The notes beneath the pieces are model-generated. The model was not told the DNA's origin. It saw nothing but the letters and a program-made list of their open reading frames with translations, and made no database searches. A stretch of 64,000 nt of DNA from Thalassococcus arenae (GTDB taxonomy: Bacteria > Pseudomonadota > Alphaproteobacteria > Rhodobacterales > Rhodobacteraceae): the NCBI RefSeq assembly GCF_019104745.1, contig NZ_JAHRWL010000001.1, positions 1,531,001-1,595,000 on the forward strand, written 5' to 3'. Positions within the stretch are counted from its first letter, which is position 1. The number at the start of each line of letters is the position of its first letter. Both the position numbers and the translations under genes were made by a program. Below, piece after piece: positions 17,076-30,353 of the stretch.

Positions 17076-17079
<4 letters not shown>
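16018..17079 (+). CDS. frcC: Permease of the Frc fructose ABC transporter
   Basis: A 353-residue membrane protein of the BPD_transp_2 (ribose/xylose/fructose permease) family with eight to ten hydrophobic segments. The family motif is present in LVILTAGIDLSVGAIAVIS and in AVGDDPEAAELSGVNV, and the C-terminal signature is AVVIGGISLFGGRGSILGT. The N-terminal 45 residues are polar and cytoplasmic. It forms the channel for sugar delivered by FrcB. The start is the ATG at 16018 with AAGGGG upstream, separated from frcB by 270 bases of palindromes; its stop overlaps the frcA start (ATGA). Confidence 0.88.
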
Positions 17080-17849
<770 letters not shown>

Positions 17850-17850
17850 T

Positions 17851-18498
17851 ATGGCGAACGCAGTCGAAACGATGGCCGAGGCCGTTCTGGCGCAACCGGC
17901 ACAGGGCCGCCGCAGGCTGGTGGCGGTGGTGGGCGCACCGGGCAGCGGCAAAAGCACCTTGGCGGGGCAGTTGCGCTATGCGCTGAGAGAGCGCGGCGAA
18001 ACCGCGCGCGTGGTGCCGATGGACGGCTTCCACCTCGACAATGCCACGCTGCAGGAACGCGGCCATCTCGACCGCAAGGGCGCCCCCTGGACCTTCGACG
18101 TCGCAGGCTTCGTCGATCTGTGCAAACGGCTCAAGACCGACGACCAGGTGACCTTCCCCGAGTTCGACCGCGACACCGACAACGTCATCGCCGATGCCGG
18201 CGAAATCGGCCCCGGCGACAGCACCGTGATCGTCGAAGGCAACTACCTGCTCTACGACGAAGACGGCTGGCGCGACCTCGCCCCGCTTTGGGACATGTCG
18301 ATCCGGCTGATCGTGCCGATGGAAGACCTCGAACGCCGGTTGACCGAACGCTGGACCGGGCTGGGGCTGGATGCCCAGACGACGCGGCAGAAGGTCCTGG
18401 GCAACGACCTGCCGAATGCCAAGCTGGTCTATACCCATGCGTTGCCGGCCACGCATGGCCTGCGCCCGCCGGAAACCCAGGCCGCGCAAAACTCTTGA
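17851..18498 (+). CDS. frcK: Sugar/nucleoside kinase-like protein of the Frc operon
   Basis: A 215-residue P-loop protein of the uridine kinase/PanK-like family: Walker A VGAPGSGKSTLAG, then VPMDGFHLDNATLQERGHLD, and FDRDTDN and IVEGNYLLYDEDGW. In Sinorhizobium the homologous last gene of frcBCAK is annotated as a kinase linked to fructose transport, but its true substrate is not settled. Start ATG at 17851, one base after frcA. The last codons and the stop lie in a perfect palindrome, so the C-terminal residues (QNS) are dictated by the repeat. Confidence 0.82.
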   Translation: MANAVETMAEAVLAQPAQGRRRLVAVVGAPGSGKSTLAGQLRYALRERGETARVVPMDGFHLDNATLQERGHLDRKGAPWTFDVAGFVDLCKRLKTDDQVTFPEFDRDTDNVIADAGEIGPGDSTVIVEGNYLLYDEDGWRDLAPLWDMSIRLIVPMEDLERRLTERWTGLGLDAQTTRQKVLGNDLPNAKLVYTHALPATHGLRPPETQAAQNS

Positions 18499-18536
18499 AG
18501 AAAGAGTTTTGCAAGAATTTTTCTGAAAATTCTTGC
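18487..18536 (+). repeat. Double palindrome over the frcK stop codon
   Basis: Two abutting perfect inverted repeats that share the G at 18511: CAAAACTCTT-GAAGA-AAGAGTTTTG (18487-18511) and GCAAGAATTTT-TCTG-AAAATTCTTGC (18511-18536). They are A/T-rich in a GC-rich genome. The first contains the last codons and TGA of frcK. They probably end or protect the frc transcript; the internal T runs make termination possible. Confidence 0.8.
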
Positions 18537-18825
18537 CCGCGCGGGTCGCCACCCGCAGCGCCCGAGCCGCCCGGTGCCGGGCCGGTTCAGCCCTTTCCGG
18601 CGGTGTCGATCGCGGCAATGTCGGTCGTGTGCATGGCCGGCATCACCGCCCGCCAGGCGCCGGTCCGGCCCCGGTCATCGGCCGCCACCGGGCCCGCAAA
18701 CGCCGCGCCGCCACGCATCAGGCATATCCGGTTCCCCGGATATGCGGGTCGTGATGCGGCCTTTTCCTGTCTTGCGCGCCCCGGTCCCTCGTTCGCCGAT
18801 CGCGCGGCGCCGCGCCGCTCCGCGC
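18537..18825. other. Intergenic stretch between frcK and the AlkB-like gene
   Basis: No gene that I can support. It holds a perfect 10-4-10 hairpin, GCATATCCGG-TTCC-CCGGATATGC (18722-18745). On the minus strand a 43-codon frame (18587-18718, ending AIDTAGKG) has ordinary codon use but no ribosome site; it could be the relic of a gene tail. I see no promoter. Confidence 0.5.
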
Positions 18826-19431
18826 TCAGGTCACAACCCGCAGCGTCAGGTTGATCCGCCCGCCCCTGGGCAGCAGCGTGGACGATCCGAACCGGATGCG
18901 GTCGACGCCGTGATGGGCCAGCCGCGCCGCGCCGCCCATCACGACCACGTCGCCCGACCGCAGCCACAGCGATTCCGTCGGCCCGCCGCGTTCGACATTG
19001 CCCATCCGGAACAGCCCGTCATCGCCCAGCGACACCGACAGGACGGGACAGCCGAAATCGGCCTCGTCGCGGTCCTGGTGCAGTCCCATCCGCGCGCCCT
19101 CGCCATACCAGTTGATCAGGCAACATTCGGGATCGCGCGGGCAATCCGCCAGGGCGCGCCACAGCGCCAGCACCGCGTCCGGGATCGGCGGCCAGGCCAT
19201 GCCCTGCGGATGGCGCTCGGCATAGCGGTATCCCGCCCGGTCGCTGATCCAGCCGAACCGTCCCGCGGCGCTCATCCGGACCGACATCGGCTGGCCGCGC
19301 GGCGTGACCTGTTGCACCAGCGGCGCCCGGGCCAGGATTTCGCGCAGCTCGGCCACCAGGTTTTCCTGCGCGGCCCGGTCCAGCGATCCGGGAAAGATCC
19401 GGAATCCGCGGCGCTCGATCACCGCGGTCAT
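18826..19431 (-). CDS. alkB: AlkB-type Fe(II)/2-oxoglutarate dioxygenase (DNA/RNA demethylase)
   Basis: A 201-residue protein. The iron ligands are His118 and Asp120 in GLHQDRDEADF and His174 in LAHHGVDRIRFG, and the 2-oxoglutarate-binding arginines are in RINLTLR at the C-terminus (192 and 198). NWYGEGARMGLHQDRDE is a classic AlkB segment. The enzyme removes methyl groups such as 1-methyladenine and 3-methylcytosine from nucleic acid by oxidation. It is divergent from dnaK, with 221 bases between. No ada or other alkylation-repair gene is next to it, so control by the adaptive response cannot be inferred. Confidence 0.85.
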   Translation of the reverse strand: MTAVIERRGFRIFPGSLDRAAQENLVAELREILARAPLVQQVTPRGQPMSVRMSAAGRFGWISDRAGYRYAERHPQGMAWPPIPDAVLALWRALADCPRDPECCLINWYGEGARMGLHQDRDEADFGCPVLSVSLGDDGLFRMGNVERGGPTESLWLRSGDVVVMGGAARLAHHGVDRIRFGSSTLLPRGGRINLTLRVVT

Positions 19432-19508
19432 CGCATGCCCCGTCCGCCGTCAGTGACCGAATGCACGGGTTTTCTCCCCAATTTGCCGCAACAGGTGGAT
19501 GCAGGCCG

Positions 19509-19538
19509 CTTGCAGGCCCAAATCGACCTACTTATATA
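19509..19538 (+). promoter_or_regulatory. Candidate heat-shock (RpoH) promoter of dnaK
   Basis: CTTG (19509-19512) with TATATA (19533-19538), the only A/T-rich box in the gap. The boxes fit the alphaproteobacterial RpoH pattern (TTG at -35, CTTATAT-like -10, here CTTATATA with a 17-base spacer counted from TTGCAG). The leader would be about 108 bases and contains an 8-pair hairpin at 19550-19570. Confidence 0.5.
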
Positions 19539-19652
19539 CCGTCCGAACGCGCGGGGGCACGCCCCTCGCGCATGTCCAAGAAACAGCGGGGCCGGATGCC
19601 GTAACGGGTCCTTCGCCTCGTGACATCGCCTGATGAAGAAAGGGATCGAACC

Positions 19653-21572
<1,920 letters not shown>

Positions 21573-21579
21573 GGCCGGC

Positions 21580-21626
21580 GTGGAACCGATCGGGGCCGGC
21601 CGCTGCGCCGGCCCCATGCGTTCCAC
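21580..21626 (+). promoter_or_regulatory. Hairpin between dnaK and dnaJ
   Basis: Inner perfect stem GGGGCCGGC (21592-21600) with GCCGGCCCC (21607-21615); outer arms GTGGAAC (21580-21586) and GTTCCAC (21620-21626) also pair. No T run follows, so it is more likely an mRNA processing or partial termination element that sets the dnaK:dnaJ ratio. It ends 5 bases before the dnaJ ribosome site AAGGAG. Confidence 0.65.
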
Positions 21627-21643
21627 CCCAAAGGAGAACGTGA

Positions 21644-22798
21644 ATGTCCAAGCGTGACTATTACGACGTGCTCGGCCTCTCCAAAGGCGCCTCCGCCGAA
21701 GAGATCAAGAAAGCCTACCGCGCCAAGGCCAAGGAATTTCACCCCGACCGCAACACCGACAAACCCAACGCCGAGGCCAAGTTCAAGGAGGTGAACGAAG
21801 CCTACGACGTGCTCAAGGACGCCGACAAGAAGGCCGCCTATGACCGTTTCGGTCACGCCGCCTTCGATGGTGGCATGGGCGGCGGGCCGCGGCCTGGCCA
21901 GGGGGGCTTCGGCGGCGGCAATGCCGATTTCGCCAGCGCCTTTTCCGACGTGTTCGACGATCTGTTCGGCGATTTCATGGGCGGTCGCCAGGGCGGCGGA
22001 CGCCAGCGCGCCGCGCGCGGCGCCGATCTGCGCTACAACCTGCGCGTGACGCTGGAAGAGGCCTATGCCGGCCTGCAAAAGACCATCAAGGTGCCGACCT
22101 CGGTGCAATGCGGGTCGTGCAACGGGTCGGGCGCCGAAGGCGGGGCGGAACCGTCCACCTGTCCGACCTGTTCGGGCATGGGCAAGGTGCGCGCCACCCA
22201 GGGCTTCTTCACCGTCGAACGCACCTGCCCGACCTGTTCGGGGCTGGGCCAGATCATCAAGAACCCCTGCAAGACCTGCGGTGGCAACGGCCGGGTCCAC
22301 AAGGATCGCGCGCTGTCGGTGAACATCCCCCGCGGCGTCGAAACCGGGACCCGCATCCGCCTCGCCGGCGAAGGCGAGGCCGGGATGCGCGGCGGGCCGC
22401 CGGGCGATCTCTACATCTTCATCGAGGTCGAGCCGCACAAGATCTTCGAACGCGAAGGCACCGAACTGCATTGCCGCGTTCCGGTCTCGATGGGCGTCGC
22501 CGCACTGGGCGGCGATATCGAGGTGCCGACGATGGATGGTGGCCGCTCGCGCGTCAAGATTCCCCCCGGCAGCCAGTCGGGCCGCCAGATGCGTCTGCGC
22601 GGCAAGGGCATGCCGGCCCTGCGCGGCGGTGCGGTGGGCGACATGTTCATCGAACTGGCCGTGGAAACGCCGGTCAACCTGACCGCGCGGCAAAAGGAAT
22701 TGCTGCGCGAATTCGAGGATCTGTCCGAGGACAACAACCCGGAATCGAAAAGCTTCTTCTCCTCGGTGAAAAGCTTCTGGGATTCGATGAAATCCTGA
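21644..22798 (+). CDS. dnaJ: Co-chaperone DnaJ (Hsp40)
   Basis: A 384-residue type I J-protein. The J domain (1 to about 70) has the essential HPD in EFHPDRNTD; a Gly/Phe-rich region follows; the zinc domain has four CxxCxGxG-type repeats ([32 protein letters not shown]); the C-terminal substrate domains follow. It delivers clients to DnaK and stimulates its ATPase. The ribosome site AAGGAGAA precedes the ATG. A terminator follows at 22843-22869. Confidence 0.97.
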   Translation: MSKRDYYDVLGLSKGASAEEIKKAYRAKAKEFHPDRNTDKPNAEAKFKEVNEAYDVLKDADKKAAYDRFGHAAFDGGMGGGPRPGQGGFGGGNADFASAFSDVFDDLFGDFMGGRQGGGRQRAARGADLRYNLRVTLEEAYAGLQKTIKVPTSVQCGSCNGSGAEGGAEPSTCPTCSGMGKVRATQGFFTVERTCPTCSGLGQIIKNPCKTCGGNGRVHKDRALSVNIPRGVETGTRIRLAGEGEAGMRGGPPGDLYIFIEVEPHKIFEREGTELHCRVPVSMGVAALGGDIEVPTMDGGRSRVKIPPGSQSGRQMRLRGKGMPALRGGAVGDMFIELAVETPVNLTARQKELLREFEDLSEDNNPESKSFFSSVKSFWDSMKS

Positions 22799-22842
22799 CG
22801 CGGGCCGCCGCGTCGTTAACCCAAGCTGACGCAGCGTCATCC

Positions 22843-22869
22843 GGGCCGGTCCGCAAGGGCCGGCCTTTT
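22843..22869 (+). terminator. Rho-independent terminator after dnaJ
   Basis: GGCCGG (22844-22849) pairs with CCGGCC (22860-22865) across a 10-base loop and is followed by TTTT (22866-22869). The T run is short, but the position fits the end of the dnaKJ operon. Confidence 0.6.
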
Positions 22870-22873
22870 CGCG

Positions 22874-22988
22874 GCAATCCGTCCCGAACGCCGTCCGAAT
22901 CGGACGGATTGCTCGGATCGGGTCCGTTTCCTGCCCGAATCGGTTCGGGCAATCCGTCCTGAAATCGCGGGATTCAGGACGGATTGCC
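22874..22988. repeat. Cluster of three palindromes between dnaJ and radC
   Basis: GCAATCCGTCC (22874-22884) pairs with GGACGGATTGC (22902-22912); GCCCGAA (22933-22939) with TTCGGGC (22944-22950); and GGCAATCCGTCCTGAA (22948-22963) with TTCAGGACGGATTGCC (22973-22988), a perfect 16-base stem. The core GCAATCCGTCC recurs in two of the palindromes, so this is a repeat family and not a single terminator. It fills much of the 310-base gap before radC; I see no clear radC promoter. Confidence 0.8.
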
Positions 22989-23108
22989 GGCGCCGTTTCT
23001 GCCGCTGCGCGCCGCTGCGCCGCGGGTTTCGCCCGGTTAATGCCCTGGGCCGTTGCGCTCAGCTTTCGTTAACCCGGTCTTCATCACCCCTGCGCCACCC
23101 TGCCGGAC

Positions 23109-23873
23109 ATGACACGGGGACCGCATTTTTCCGACAGCCAGGCGGCGCTGTTCGACTTCGACGAGGCGCGCAAGACCGTCGCTGCCGCGCGCGGCCGACA
23201 ACCCTCCTACATCCGCGATCACCGCGCCCGCTTGCGCGAACGGTTCCTGGTCGGCGGCGCCGCCGCCCTGCCGGATTACGAATTGCTGGAACTGGTGTTG
23301 TTCCGCGCCATCCCGCGCCGCGATGTCAAGCCTCTGGCGCGGCAACTGCTTGAAACCTTTGGGGATTTCAACGGTGTCCTGTCGGCGCCCCGGTCCCGTC
23401 TCGAAGACGTGCCGGGCGTGGGCGAGGCTGTCGTCACCGAACTCAAGATCGTCGAGGCCGCGGCGCATCGGCTGGCGCAGTCGCGGGTGCTGGGCCGTCC
23501 GGTCATCAGCTCCTGGGATGCGCTGATCGACTATTGCCAGGCCGCGCTTGCCCATGGCGAGATCGAGCAGTTCCGCGTGCTTTATCTCGACCGCAAGAAC
23601 GTGCTGATCGCCGACGAGGCGCAGGCGCGCGGTACCGTCGATCACGTTCCCGTCTACCCCCGCGAGGTGGTGAAACGGGCGCTGGAACTGAATGCTACCG
23701 CCTTGATACTGCTGCACAATCACCCGTCCGGCGATCCGACCCCCAGCCGCGCCGATATCGACATGACCGCCCAGGTCCAGACCGCGGCCGAGGTTTTCGG
23801 CATCACGCTGCACGACCATCTCGTCATCGGCCGCGCCGCGACGCTCAGCTTCCGCTCCGAAGGGCTGCTCTGA
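23109..23873 (+). CDS. radC: RadC-family JAMM/MPN protein
   Basis: A 254-residue protein. A helix-hairpin-helix-like segment (LEDVPGVGEAVVTELKIVEA) precedes the MPN domain with the metal motif HNHPSGDPTPSRAD and the conserved DHLVIG near the C-terminus, the standard RadC layout. Despite the name, a DNA repair role is doubtful and the biochemical function remains unclear. Start ATG at 23109. It converges with the OmpA-like fusion gene, the stops being only a few bases apart. No integrative element is nearby, although RadC homologues are often found in them. Confidence 0.88.
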   Translation: MTRGPHFSDSQAALFDFDEARKTVAAARGRQPSYIRDHRARLRERFLVGGAAALPDYELLELVLFRAIPRRDVKPLARQLLETFGDFNGVLSAPRSRLEDVPGVGEAVVTELKIVEAAAHRLAQSRVLGRPVISSWDALIDYCQAALAHGEIEQFRVLYLDRKNVLIADEAQARGTVDHVPVYPREVVKRALELNATALILLHNHPSGDPTPSRADIDMTAQVQTAAEVFGITLHDHLVIGRAATLSFRSEGLL

Positions 23874-23877
23874 CGGC

Positions 23878-25437
23878 TCAGCGCACCCAGACTTCGACCC
23901 GCCGGTTGACCTGACGGCCCCAGCCGGTGTCGTCGCAGGCCATCGGCATCGCCTCGCCGAAGGCTTCGGTGTGGATGGTGATCTGGTCCGGGTCTGCGTC
24001 CTCGGCCGCTTCCAGCACTGCCTCGCGCACCGCCTGCGCGCGTTTGCGGGCGATCTCCAGGTTGGCCTCCGCCGGTCCCTGGCCATCGGAAAACCCAACG
24101 AAAACAAGGGTCCGCCCGTCGTAATCCCGCTGCTCCAGCGACCGTGCCAATTGCTGGACGTTCGATCGCGACTGCGCATCCAGCCGCGCCGATCCCGCCT
24201 CGAAGCGGAACGATGTGGTCAGCCGCCGCATCGGTTTCAGCGTGGTGACCATGCGCTGCAACTCGGCGAACCCGGCCGGGTCCGCGGCCACCGAGATCGC
24301 GTTTGCGAACCGGTCGCCCTGCAGATCGATGGGCACCTCCTCGGGCGCCTGGTCGACAAAGCCGGCGCGCCGGATCACGATCTGCGCGGGGTCGGATCGC
24401 GTGTAGGTCAGGAAGTCGCGTGCCAGCGCCGGCAACCTGCGTGCGGGCAGGTAAAGAAACATTGGGGAAGTCAGCGGATAGTCCTCGGTCTTGATGCTGC
24501 GCCGCGCCGCCCGCATCTGAAATCCGCAACTCCCTGATAAGACAAGAGATTTCGTGTTTCCCGTCTCCGAGTAGCTGGCCAGCCCGATGCCGAACGGATC
24601 GCGCGCCACCGCTCGCGCCAGCCCGGCATTGGTATCGTGCCGCACCACGTCATCGGGCAGCATCAGACCCACGTTGCGCAACAGCCGGTCCTCGATCCCT
24701 TGCGCCAGCCCTGAGGCGGCGTCGCGCAGATGCAGCGTGACCGGCGCGTCCGGCCCGCCCAACTCGCGCCAGTTGGTCAGTTGGCCAGACAGGATGCGCG
24801 ACAGATCGCGCAGCGAAATCGCATCGACCGGGTTGGCTGGCGCCACCACCGGCACCATCGCATCCAGCGCCAGGACCCTGCTGCGATTGACATCGGTCAG
24901 GCGCCCCAGCCCCACCTCCTCGGCCAGACGGACCTCCGAGGCGCGGATCTCGCGCAGTGCCATGACGATATCGGCCTCGTCGGCCAACAGATCGGCGAAA
25001 CCCTCGTCGGTATTGGTCACCCGGAACTGGAACCGACCCACGATCTTTCCGGTTTCGCTATTGGCCAGAACATAGGTGAAATGGGTCTCATCCAGCGTTT
25101 TCCGCTCGGTCGTCAGGCCGTTGCGCAGTGCGAAGCCTTCGATCAGCGCCGGCATCAGGACCGATCCGATCGTGGCCGATCCCGAAATCTGCAGTTCCGC
25201 CACGAAATCGGTCAGCGACGGGCAGCCGGGCCCTTCGCAGGTCACGCCGGACCCGTCCAGCGTCAGTTCGCCGAATTGCGACCGGATGCGATAGAATTCA
25301 CCGTCGAAGCCCAGCAACGTCCCGCTGACCTCGATCGCGCCATCGCGCGACCGCAGGGTCACATCCTGAGCGGCCAGGGCCGAACCGAGCGAAAAAAGGA
25401 AAAGTGCGGCGAAGACCGCCGCACGCAATACCCGCAT
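23878..25437 (-). CDS. Periplasmic-binding/OmpA-like fusion protein
   Basis: A 519-residue exported protein. Signal peptide about 1-22 (LFLFSLGSALAAQ). Residues about 70-345 resemble PstS-type phosphate-binding proteins (ISGSATIGSVLMPALIEGFA, then LSRILSGQLTNWRELGG, FLTYTRSDPAQIVIRRAGFV). From about 395 comes an OmpA-like peptidoglycan-binding domain (FVGFSDGQGPAEANLEIARK ending RRVEVWVR). The combination suggests a binding protein tethered to the cell wall. No phosphate transporter gene is adjacent. The 22-base gap from the next minus-strand gene suggests one operon with it. The ligand is unknown. Confidence 0.72.
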   Translation of the reverse strand: MRVLRAAVFAALFLFSLGSALAAQDVTLRSRDGAIEVSGTLLGFDGEFYRIRSQFGELTLDGSGVTCEGPGCPSLTDFVAELQISGSATIGSVLMPALIEGFALRNGLTTERKTLDETHFTYVLANSETGKIVGRFQFRVTNTDEGFADLLADEADIVMALREIRASEVRLAEEVGLGRLTDVNRSRVLALDAMVPVVAPANPVDAISLRDLSRILSGQLTNWRELGGPDAPVTLHLRDAASGLAQGIEDRLLRNVGLMLPDDVVRHDTNAGLARAVARDPFGIGLASYSETGNTKSLVLSGSCGFQMRAARRSIKTEDYPLTSPMFLYLPARRLPALARDFLTYTRSDPAQIVIRRAGFVDQAPEEVPIDLQGDRFANAISVAADPAGFAELQRMVTTLKPMRRLTTSFRFEAGSARLDAQSRSNVQQLARSLEQRDYDGRTLVFVGFSDGQGPAEANLEIARKRAQAVREAVLEAAEDADPDQITIHTEAFGEAMPMACDDTGWGRQVNRRVEVWVR

Positions 25438-25459
25438 GTGAAGCCTGTGAAATCCCGTC

Positions 25460-26443
25460 TCAGTTGGACGCGATTTTCAGGTCTTCGACAACGTTTTTCA
25501 ACACCAGAAAATCCCCGACGCCGTCGCAACCGGGCATCTCGAGCGTCAGGTCATGCACCCGCAACCCGTTTTCGCCGCGCAGTTCCAGGGTCTGGGCCTC
25601 GACAGTGGTGTCGCAGTTCGCCGCGGTGATCTCGGCCTCGACCGAAACCGCGATTTCGCCGACGCGCTGCGCTGTGCCGGCAGGAAAGCTGTAGATTTCT
25701 GCCAGCAGCGCCTCGGGCGCATTGCTCGTTCCCAGCCGGGTCAGAAAGCCGCTTTCGCCGCGCGCGGTGGCGGCCAGGTCGCCGGTGGATGCAGCCCAGA
25801 CATGGCCTTCGCCGAAATAGTCGGCGCCGAATTCGCGAGCATGAAGCTGCAAACCGGCTTCGCCTTTCCACTGCAGAACGACACGATCGTAGAACGGCAG
25901 CGAGCTGACCTCGGCCGTTGCCATCGCACCTTCGCCATCATTGAACGCGGCGATGAAGACAGCCTGTTCGGCCAGCGCGGGGATGCGCAGCGACAAGGTG
26001 CCGTCAGGCTGCATCGTGTCGGTGACCATCATGCCGTTATGGTGCAATGTCACCCGTTCGCTGCCGTGGCAGGGTGCCGTGATCGACAGATCGACCTGGG
26101 CACCGGCTGTGGCCTGGGCGGTCATCTCGACCGCGCAGGCCAGTGCCTGGGGTTGCGTTTGCGCGGGCAGCGAAGGTTCGATCGGAACGTCGACCGAAGC
26201 GGCGGTGGCGACCGGTGTTTCCGGCAAATCCGTCAGCGCGGGTTGTTCCGCCGGCATTTCGGGAACGGCGAGGGCAGTCGAGGTCGGCGTCACCGAGGTG
26301 ACGGCGAGCGGCGGGGTATTCGTCTGTCCGGCCGAGTCGGATGGCTTGGCCGCCGAGAATTGCATGTAGGCGCCAAGGCCCAACGCCACGGCCAGGGTGC
26401 CTGCGGCCAGCGCATATGTCTTGAGGTTTTGCAGCAGAGCCAT
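25460..26443 (-). CDS. Membrane-anchored periplasmic protein of unknown function next to secA
   Basis: A 327-residue protein that I do not recognise beyond similar genes next to secA in Rhodobacteraceae. It has one N-terminal membrane segment (about 8-28, TYALAAGTLAVALGLGAYM), a Pro/Ala/Thr-rich linker (about 35-105) and a beta-rich C-terminal domain with paired cysteines in ITAPCHGSERVTLHHNG and EMPGCDG. The ATG at 26443 has GGAGG upstream and is preferred to an ATG at 26464. It is cotranscribed with the downstream OmpA fusion and lies 115 bases after secA. Confidence 0.65.
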   Translation of the reverse strand: MALLQNLKTYALAAGTLAVALGLGAYMQFSAAKPSDSAGQTNTPPLAVTSVTPTSTALAVPEMPAEQPALTDLPETPVATAASVDVPIEPSLPAQTQPQALACAVEMTAQATAGAQVDLSITAPCHGSERVTLHHNGMMVTDTMQPDGTLSLRIPALAEQAVFIAAFNDGEGAMATAEVSSLPFYDRVVLQWKGEAGLQLHAREFGADYFGEGHVWAASTGDLAATARGESGFLTRLGTSNAPEALLAEIYSFPAGTAQRVGEIAVSVEAEITAANCDTTVEAQTLELRGENGLRVHDLTLEMPGCDGVGDFLVLKNVVEDLKIASN

Positions 26444-26558
26444 CCCGCCCTCCGTGACCATCACATCACGGTATCCTGACGGTCAAAGGTGGCGTCGATG
26501 GGGCAACGCGTGGGAGTCATTGCGGCGGGTTGCGTGCCGAGTTCACCAGATGTTGTGG

Positions 26559-29315
<2,757 letters not shown>

Positions 29316-29433
29316 CGAGGATTTGCCCCACCTGTTTGTTTGTCTGACGCCGTGCGTCTATGGCTTGCCCGCCGCGCGGTGAGCCCATATGTCAACAGAC
29401 AGGAACGACCGGCCGCGAAAAGCCTACCGGGGC

Positions 29434-29462
29434 GATGTAAGGGGCGGGTCAGAGCGTGTCAA
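29434..29462 (-). promoter_or_regulatory. Candidate promoter of secA
   Basis: Minus-strand TTGACA (29457-29462, perfect), a 17-base spacer and TACATC (29434-29439, three of six). The start would be about 110 bases before the secA ATG. Confidence 0.5.
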
Positions 29463-29501
29463 CGCCGCCCATGTCGCGGCCCCACAGGGAACATCCATTC
29501 C

Positions 29502-30353
29502 ATGCAGAAACCCCTCATGACCCTGGCCGCCACGGCGGTCGCACTGGTGCTGGCCCTTCCGGCCGCGGCCCAGGACGAAGCCAATGCCGAAACCGTGGTC
29601 GCCACCGTCAACGGGAAAGACATCACCCTGGGCCACCTGATCATCGTGCGCACGGCGCTGCCCGAACAATACCAGCAACTGCCCGATGACGTGCTGTGGG
29701 ACGGTATTCTGGAGCAGCTGATCCAGCAGGAGGTCATGGCCCAGGATCCGACCGCGGCCGACACCAAGCGCGTGACCCTCGCGCTGGAAAACGAACGCCG
29801 GCAATTGCTGGCCGCCGAGGTTGTGGCCAAGCTTGCCGTCGAAGCGGCCAGCGAAGACGCGCTGCGCGCGGCCTACCAGGCGCAGTATGTCGACGCCGAG
29901 CAGCCGATGGAGTTCAACGCATCGCATATCCTGGTGGAAACCGAGGACGAGGCCAAGGCGCTGGTCGAGTCGCTGAACGGCGGTGCCGATTTCGCGGAGC
30001 TGGCCAAGGAAAAATCCACCGGACCGTCCGGCCCCAACGGCGGTGCGCTTGGCTGGTTCGGCCCCGGCATGATGGTGCCGCCATTCCAGGAAGCCGTCGA
30101 AGCGATGGAGCCGGGCACGATCTCGGGGCCGGTTCAGACGCAGTTCGGCTGGCATGTCATCCGCCTGAACGAAACCCGCCAGACCGAGGCGCCGGCGTTT
30201 GACGAAGTGCGCGAGCAACTGATCAGCGAAGTCCAGGAAAAGGCGGTTTCGCAACGGATCGAGTCGCTGCTGGGCGCAGCCGAAATCACCAAGACGACGG
30301 CGGCCGATACCGACCCGTCGCTGCTCAACAAGGTCGAGCTTCTGGAGGACTAA
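29502..30353 (+). CDS. Parvulin-type periplasmic peptidyl-prolyl isomerase
   Basis: A 283-residue exported protein. Signal peptide about 1-23 (ALVLALPAAAQ). An N-terminal helical region (about 30-130) is followed by a parvulin domain (about 140-235) with ASHILVETEDEAKALVESL, GPSGPNGGALGWFGPGMMV and GPVQTQFGWHVIRL. This is the PrsA/SurA/PpiC class that helps exported proteins fold. The ATG at 29502 begins the signal peptide; the frame is open far upstream through the secA antisense and that part is not real. Its TAA is directly followed by the argJ start. Confidence 0.88.
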   Translation: MQKPLMTLAATAVALVLALPAAAQDEANAETVVATVNGKDITLGHLIIVRTALPEQYQQLPDDVLWDGILEQLIQQEVMAQDPTAADTKRVTLALENERRQLLAAEVVAKLAVEAASEDALRAAYQAQYVDAEQPMEFNASHILVETEDEAKALVESLNGGADFAELAKEKSTGPSGPNGGALGWFGPGMMVPPFQEAVEAMEPGTISGPVQTQFGWHVIRLNETRQTEAPAFDEVREQLISEVQEKAVSQRIESLLGAAEITKTTAADTDPSLLNKVELLED

